Made by a program: the position numbers and the translations under genes. The notes under the pieces are model-generated. The model searched no databases and was not told the DNA's origin. It saw nothing but the letters and a program-made list of their open reading frames with translations. Below, one piece after another: positions 61,217 to 64,000 of a stretch of 64,000 nt of DNA. Origin of the DNA: an uncultured bacterium (GTDB lineage Bacteria; Desulfobacterota; Binatia; UBA1149; CAITLU01); contig CAITLU010000008.1 in NCBI GenBank assembly GCA_903893315.1, forward strand, positions 1-64,000, in the 5' to 3' direction. Position 1 is the first letter of the stretch. The number at the start of each line of letters is the position of its first letter.

Positions 61217-62367
61217 CTGAAACTCCTCGAAGCAGCGCAGGCGCCGATGCTTTCCGCGACCTGCGTGTCGGTGATCTTTCCTTCGTGGGTGACGACGCAA
61301 CCCCGCACTATCTCTTTGTCGAAGTCGATGTCGAGACGTCCGTCCTTGAGGACATAAAGGATGAGTTTCTCGACGTTGCGGGAGAACATCCGGCTGGCGT
61401 CCTTGGCCGCATCGCTCGGCAGATTGGTCGGGCCCAGCACGATAATGTCGTTATCGACGATCACTTGATCGGCCTTGGTCAGTTCGCAGTTGCCGCCCTG
61501 TTCGGCTGCCAGGTCGACGATCACCGAGCCGGGACGCATGCGGCGAGCCATCTGGGCCGTGACCAGCAGCGGTGCGGGGCGCCCCGGTATCAGAGCCGTC
61601 GTGATGCACACGTCGGCATCCGCCAGATGATTGGCAATGACTTCGTTGGCACGGCGCTGGAAGTCTTCGCTGACTTCCTTGGCGTAGCCTCCGGAGGTTT
61701 GCGCGTCGGCCTGGGTGCCGACATCGATGAAGCGGGCCCCGAGACTTTCAACTTGTTCCTTGACCACGGCGCGTACGTCGTAGGCTTCGACGACGGCGCC
61801 GAGGCGCCTGGCGATGCCGATCGCCACAAGGCCGGCAACGCCGGCGCCGAGGATGACTACCCTGGCAGGATCGATGCGCCCCGCTGCGGTCATCAACAGC
61901 GGAAAGAGTTTTGGGAGGTGCCATGCGGCGGTCAGCACCGCACGGTAGCCGGCCACAGTGGCTTGCGAACTGAGGACGTCCATCGATTGCGCCAGCGTGG
62001 TACGCGGTATGCGGTCGAGCGAGATTGCGGTGAGGCCGCGATCTCTGAACGTGCGCACCAGGTCCTGGTGCACGAGCGGAAAGAGCATGCTGATAGAGGT
62101 CGCCCCGGGCTTCATGGCGGCCACTGTTTCAAGTGCGGGTACGTTGACCTGGACGACGGTGTCGGCGTCGTTCAGCAGAGCGGCTCGAGAATCGGCGATA
62201 ACCGCTCCGGCCTCGCGGTAGGCACCGTCGGTGAAGCCGGCCTCGGTGCCGGCACCGGCCTCTATCAGAATCTCGACTCCCTTCTTTACGAGCTTGGTGA
62301 TGCTTTCTGGAACCAGAGCGACTCGTCGCTCGCGTTCATGTATTTCCCTGGGCACGCCTATTTTCAT
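61213..62367 (-). CDS. pntAA: NAD(P) transhydrogenase alpha subunit, NAD-binding part
   Basis: This 384-residue soluble protein is domain I of transhydrogenase, related to alanine dehydrogenase. MKIGVPREIHERERRVALVP is the family N-terminus, VVILGAGVAGLVAIGIARRLGA near residue 165 is the NAD-binding loop, and PGSVIVDLAAEQGGNCELT is a late conserved stretch. It lacks the membrane helices, which are encoded by pntAB. The ATG at 62367 has a poor ribosome site; the longer in-frame upstream region is Arg-rich and not family-like. It opens the operon. Confidence 0.94.
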   Translation of the reverse strand: MKIGVPREIHERERRVALVPESITKLVKKGVEILIEAGAGTEAGFTDGAYREAGAVIADSRAALLNDADTVVQVNVPALETVAAMKPGATSISMLFPLVHQDLVRTFRDRGLTAISLDRIPRTTLAQSMDVLSSQATVAGYRAVLTAAWHLPKLFPLLMTAAGRIDPARVVILGAGVAGLVAIGIARRLGAVVEAYDVRAVVKEQVESLGARFIDVGTQADAQTSGGYAKEVSEDFQRRANEVIANHLADADVCITTALIPGRPAPLLVTAQMARRMRPGSVIVDLAAEQGGNCELTKADQVIVDNDIIVLGPTNLPSDAAKDASRMFSRNVEKLILYVLKDGRLDIDFDKEIVRGCVVTHEGKITDTQVAESIGACAASRSFR

Positions 62368-62521
62368 CGTGTGGGAAACTAGCCGCGACGTGCACGTGCG
62401 GCAACCCGCGCCGGCTCGAATCGCAACCCGCGCCGCCGGCCGGGAGTGAGGCGAGAAAGCCTCGATGGCGAGATTCCGGCTTGGATGTGTGCGACGTCGC
62501 AAACTCCGATGCGCGCGGCAC

Positions 62522-62562
62522 AAAAAACCGAAGCGACGCCGAGTTCCTCGACATCGCTTCGG
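62522..62562 (-). terminator. Intrinsic terminator on the minus strand after the 62652 gene
   Basis: The outer arms CCGAAGCGA and TCGCTTCGG are perfect, and an inner CGAG/CTCG stem closes a GAA loop. A run of six T residues follows on the minus strand (62522-62527). It ends the 62652-63077 transcript, about 90 bases after its stop, before pntAA starts. Confidence 0.9.
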
Positions 62563-62651
62563 CCTCGCCGCTGCATGGTCCGCACCGCAATTGACGGAGG
62601 GTGCGGGCGACAGTCGCGTTGGGACTGCCGTCTAGTCGGCGATGATGCTCT

Positions 62652-63077
62652 TCATTCCGGGCTGTTCAATTCCATGAATTCGCTGCCTTCGTGCGCAGAG
62701 GCTGCGGCGCAGTTGCGCTCACGCAGCGTGACGATGCGCGGGGCCTTGCGGACTTTTCGTACGCCGACCTGCTTCATCGGAAGCAGCCCCGAGCGGACAT
62801 AACCGCAGCTTACGTCGAGGACGTCGCAGATGTTCTCGAACGAGAAGGGCCACTCGCGATCGGAAGAGAATATCCACTCGGCGGCTTCGCTGTGAAGCTC
62901 CTGGCCGCGCGGATCCCGGGCCAGAGCATATTTCTGGTAACACTCGACGGCATCGCGCAGGATGGCCAGCATCAGGCCTCGCTCGTTGCCCCCGCCGGCC
63001 TCGCGGCCGAGGGTCGCGAAGAATTGTTCAGGCATCAGGGCATCGGGTTCAAAGATTTTTGTGGCTGTGTCGGCCAT
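62652..63077 (-). CDS. Small conserved protein of deltaproteobacterial type, possible DNA-binding
   Basis: This 141-residue protein of unknown function has the segment EAAEWIFSSDREWPFSFENIC followed by DVLDVSCGYVRSGLL. I recall similar small proteins in Deltaproteobacteria with the W-x-F-S-F-E-N-x-C-x-x-L pattern; family name not known to me. The C-terminal LLPMKQVGVRKVRKAPRIV is basic. A helix-turn-helix is possible but not proven. No signal or membrane helix is seen. It stands alone: its start is divergent from the rhodanese gene (183 bases) and a strong terminator lies behind it. The ATG follows GAGGAAATC. Confidence 0.72.
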   Translation of the reverse strand: MADTATKIFEPDALMPEQFFATLGREAGGGNERGLMLAILRDAVECYQKYALARDPRGQELHSEAAEWIFSSDREWPFSFENICDVLDVSCGYVRSGLLPMKQVGVRKVRKAPRIVTLRERNCAAASAHEGSEFMELNSPE

Positions 63078-63260
63078 TTGGCGATTTCCTCTTGCCCTAA
63101 GACGCCCTCGGCGGCCAATTATTCTGCCTTGACCAAAAAAACCCGCAGGTAGTCTCGACTCAAGCCTCTGGCTCCAGTCTACAGTCTTGAGGCCTGCCGT
63201 GAAGCCCTGAATCGCGGCAAATGTTGCGACCGGGACTGAGCCCGTCTAGGCTCCGCGACC

Positions 63261-63695
63261 ATGAGCGCAAGACGCGTGGAACCGGACGAGGCAGCGCGCC
63301 TCGTTGAAGAAGGCTGGTCTTACCTTGATGTCCGTTCTGTCATTGAGTTCGAACAGGGACATCCGAAAGGAGCCTACAACATCCCGCTTCTGGACATGGT
63401 TCCAGGGCAGGGGCTGCGGCCCAACGGTGAATTCCTCGATGTCTGCAAGGTTTCGTTCCCGGCTGATGCCAGGCTGGTGATCGGGTGTAAGAGCGGCGGG
63501 CGTTCGGCCAAGGCCGCCCAGGCTCTGGAGGCCGCCGGTTTCAGTGCCCTGGTCGACATGAGGGGAGGCTTCGGCGGCGAGGTCGATGCCGGTGGCCGCG
63601 TGACCTGCAGCGGCTGGCAGGCGCGGGGGCTTGCGGTGTCAGCCGTCGCCACGCCCGGCCGAGCCTACGCGGATCTGAGGAAAGGGAAGGCCTGA
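63261..63695 (+). CDS. Rhodanese-domain sulfurtransferase
   Basis: This 144-residue single rhodanese domain opens with a typical YLDVRSVIEFEQGHPKGAYN. The active-site loop VIGCKSGGRSAKAAQAL holds the catalytic Cys near residue 75. GFSALVDMRGGF is the family end. It moves sulfane sulfur, for example from thiosulfate to a thiol acceptor, in the cytoplasm. The ATG has no strong ribosome site (GTCTAGGCTC upstream). An inverted repeat lies shortly after the stop. Confidence 0.9.
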   Translation: MSARRVEPDEAARLVEEGWSYLDVRSVIEFEQGHPKGAYNIPLLDMVPGQGLRPNGEFLDVCKVSFPADARLVIGCKSGGRSAKAAQALEAAGFSALVDMRGGFGGEVDAGGRVTCSGWQARGLAVSAVATPGRAYADLRKGKA

Positions 63696-63713
63696 GCCCC
63701 GTCTTCGTCTGGC

Positions 63714-63743
63714 GCCGGCGGTCACATTGCTGCGACCGCCGGC
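63714..63743. terminator. Hairpin between the rhodanese and the last gene
   Basis: The arms GCCGGCGGTC and GACCGCCGGC are perfect complements with a ten-base loop. It lies between two convergent stops (63695 and 63761). There is no T-run on either side, so termination is likely but would be non-classical. Confidence 0.55.
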
Positions 63744-63760
63744 ATATTGACCGCGGCTCC

Positions 63761-64000
63761 TTAGAATCCGGTGAAGCGGCTGTGGGTTAGTTGGACGCCG
63801 GTGCCGATGTCGATAGCGAGCGCGCTGTTGCCGCCTCCCATCAAGGATCCTGACCACATCGAGTTGAGCCGCACGGCGATCCGCCCGTTGGGGCAGAATA
63901 CGGTCCCGCCGCCGGCGTTGCTCTCGCCGAGTTCGCATTTTGAGGTGCCGGTTCCCATTCCGTAGATGAGCATATGGTCGGCCGTCAGGCCGTTCCTCAG
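63761..64000 (-). CDS. C-terminal end of an unknown protein, cut by the right window edge
   Basis: The frame is open from the right edge to the TAA at 63761-63763 and gives 79 residues. The sequence (YGMGTGTSKCELG, GGTVFCPNGRIAVRLN, SALAIDIGTGVQLTHSRFTG) is Gly/Ser/Thr-rich with two Cys and looks like the end of a secreted beta-rich protein. The ATG at 63973 is not convincing as a start, because no ribosome site precedes it and the reading frame continues upstream. No family could be assigned. Confidence 0.6.
   Translation of the reverse strand: MRNGLTADHMLIYGMGTGTSKCELGESNAGGGTVFCPNGRIAVRLNSMWSGSLMGGGNSALAIDIGTGVQLTHSRFTGF

Overview
The window is GC-rich, densely coded bacterial DNA with short gaps, many 4-base start/stop overlaps and frequent GTG and TTG starts. 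Lipoproteins, a heptosyltransferase-like enzyme, a b6-type cytochrome bc complex with a nine-haem cytochrome, an F420-type oxidoreductase, a tripartite tricarboxylate (Tct) transporter and acyl-CoA/SDR enzymes suggest a Gram-negative of the deltaproteobacterial, Binatota or myxobacterial kind. This placement is an inference; no rRNA or other taxonomic marker is present.

Layout. Positions 1-7536 (minus) hold one very large secreted protein, cut by the left edge. It has an IgGFc-binding-like head, Cna-B-like modules, and DUF11 domains that end in a 357-bp tandem repeat array. Positions 8056-17053 are lipid or xenobiotic-type metabolism: F420-type LLM oxidoreductase, TetR regulator, O-methyltransferase, two SDRs, MtgA transglycosylase, DsbA/HCCA-isomerase-like protein, NAD kinase, enoyl-CoA hydratase and MFS transporter. 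Positions 17192-19520 hold an uncharacterised two-part protein and thiol peroxidase. Positions 19557-31629 (minus) form an accessory block: a TPR lipoprotein, a HerA-like ATPase, a small exported protein, a 2210-residue SpvB/RHS protein with a candidate alpha/beta-hydrolase tip, and a second related TPR lipoprotein overlapping the RHS stop. Positions 31791-36356 hold a glycosyltransferase, DUF4254, an epoxide-hydrolase-like enzyme, rph-rdgB, and tRNA-Pro and tRNA-Arg. Positions 36382-39470 are tctB-tctA-tctC. Positions 39615-49580 include a sulfotransferase, a GST-like protein, an SDR, a nitronate monooxygenase, a Notum-type esterase, a polytopic membrane protein and a small cytochrome c.

Right part. 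Positions 49667-53099 (minus) encode Rieske, fused cytochrome b6/IV and nonahaem cytochrome c as one coupled operon behind a good sigma-54-type promoter and a perfect 5'-leader hairpin. Positions 53367-58000 (minus) are a six-gene unit: glyoxalase I, two membrane or cytosolic unknowns, then a metal ABC transporter whose binding protein lacks the usual first histidine ligand. A divergent amidase follows, then a three-gene proton-translocating transhydrogenase (pntAA-pntAB-pntB), a small conserved protein with its own terminator, a rhodanese, and the 3' end of another gene at the right edge.

The two most interesting units are the SpvB/RHS-TPR-HerA block and the GloA-unknown-unknown-metal-transporter operon. 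The sigma-54-type site in front of the bc/nonahaem operon is the clearest regulatory signal. All domain names come from reading motifs by eye; no database search was run.
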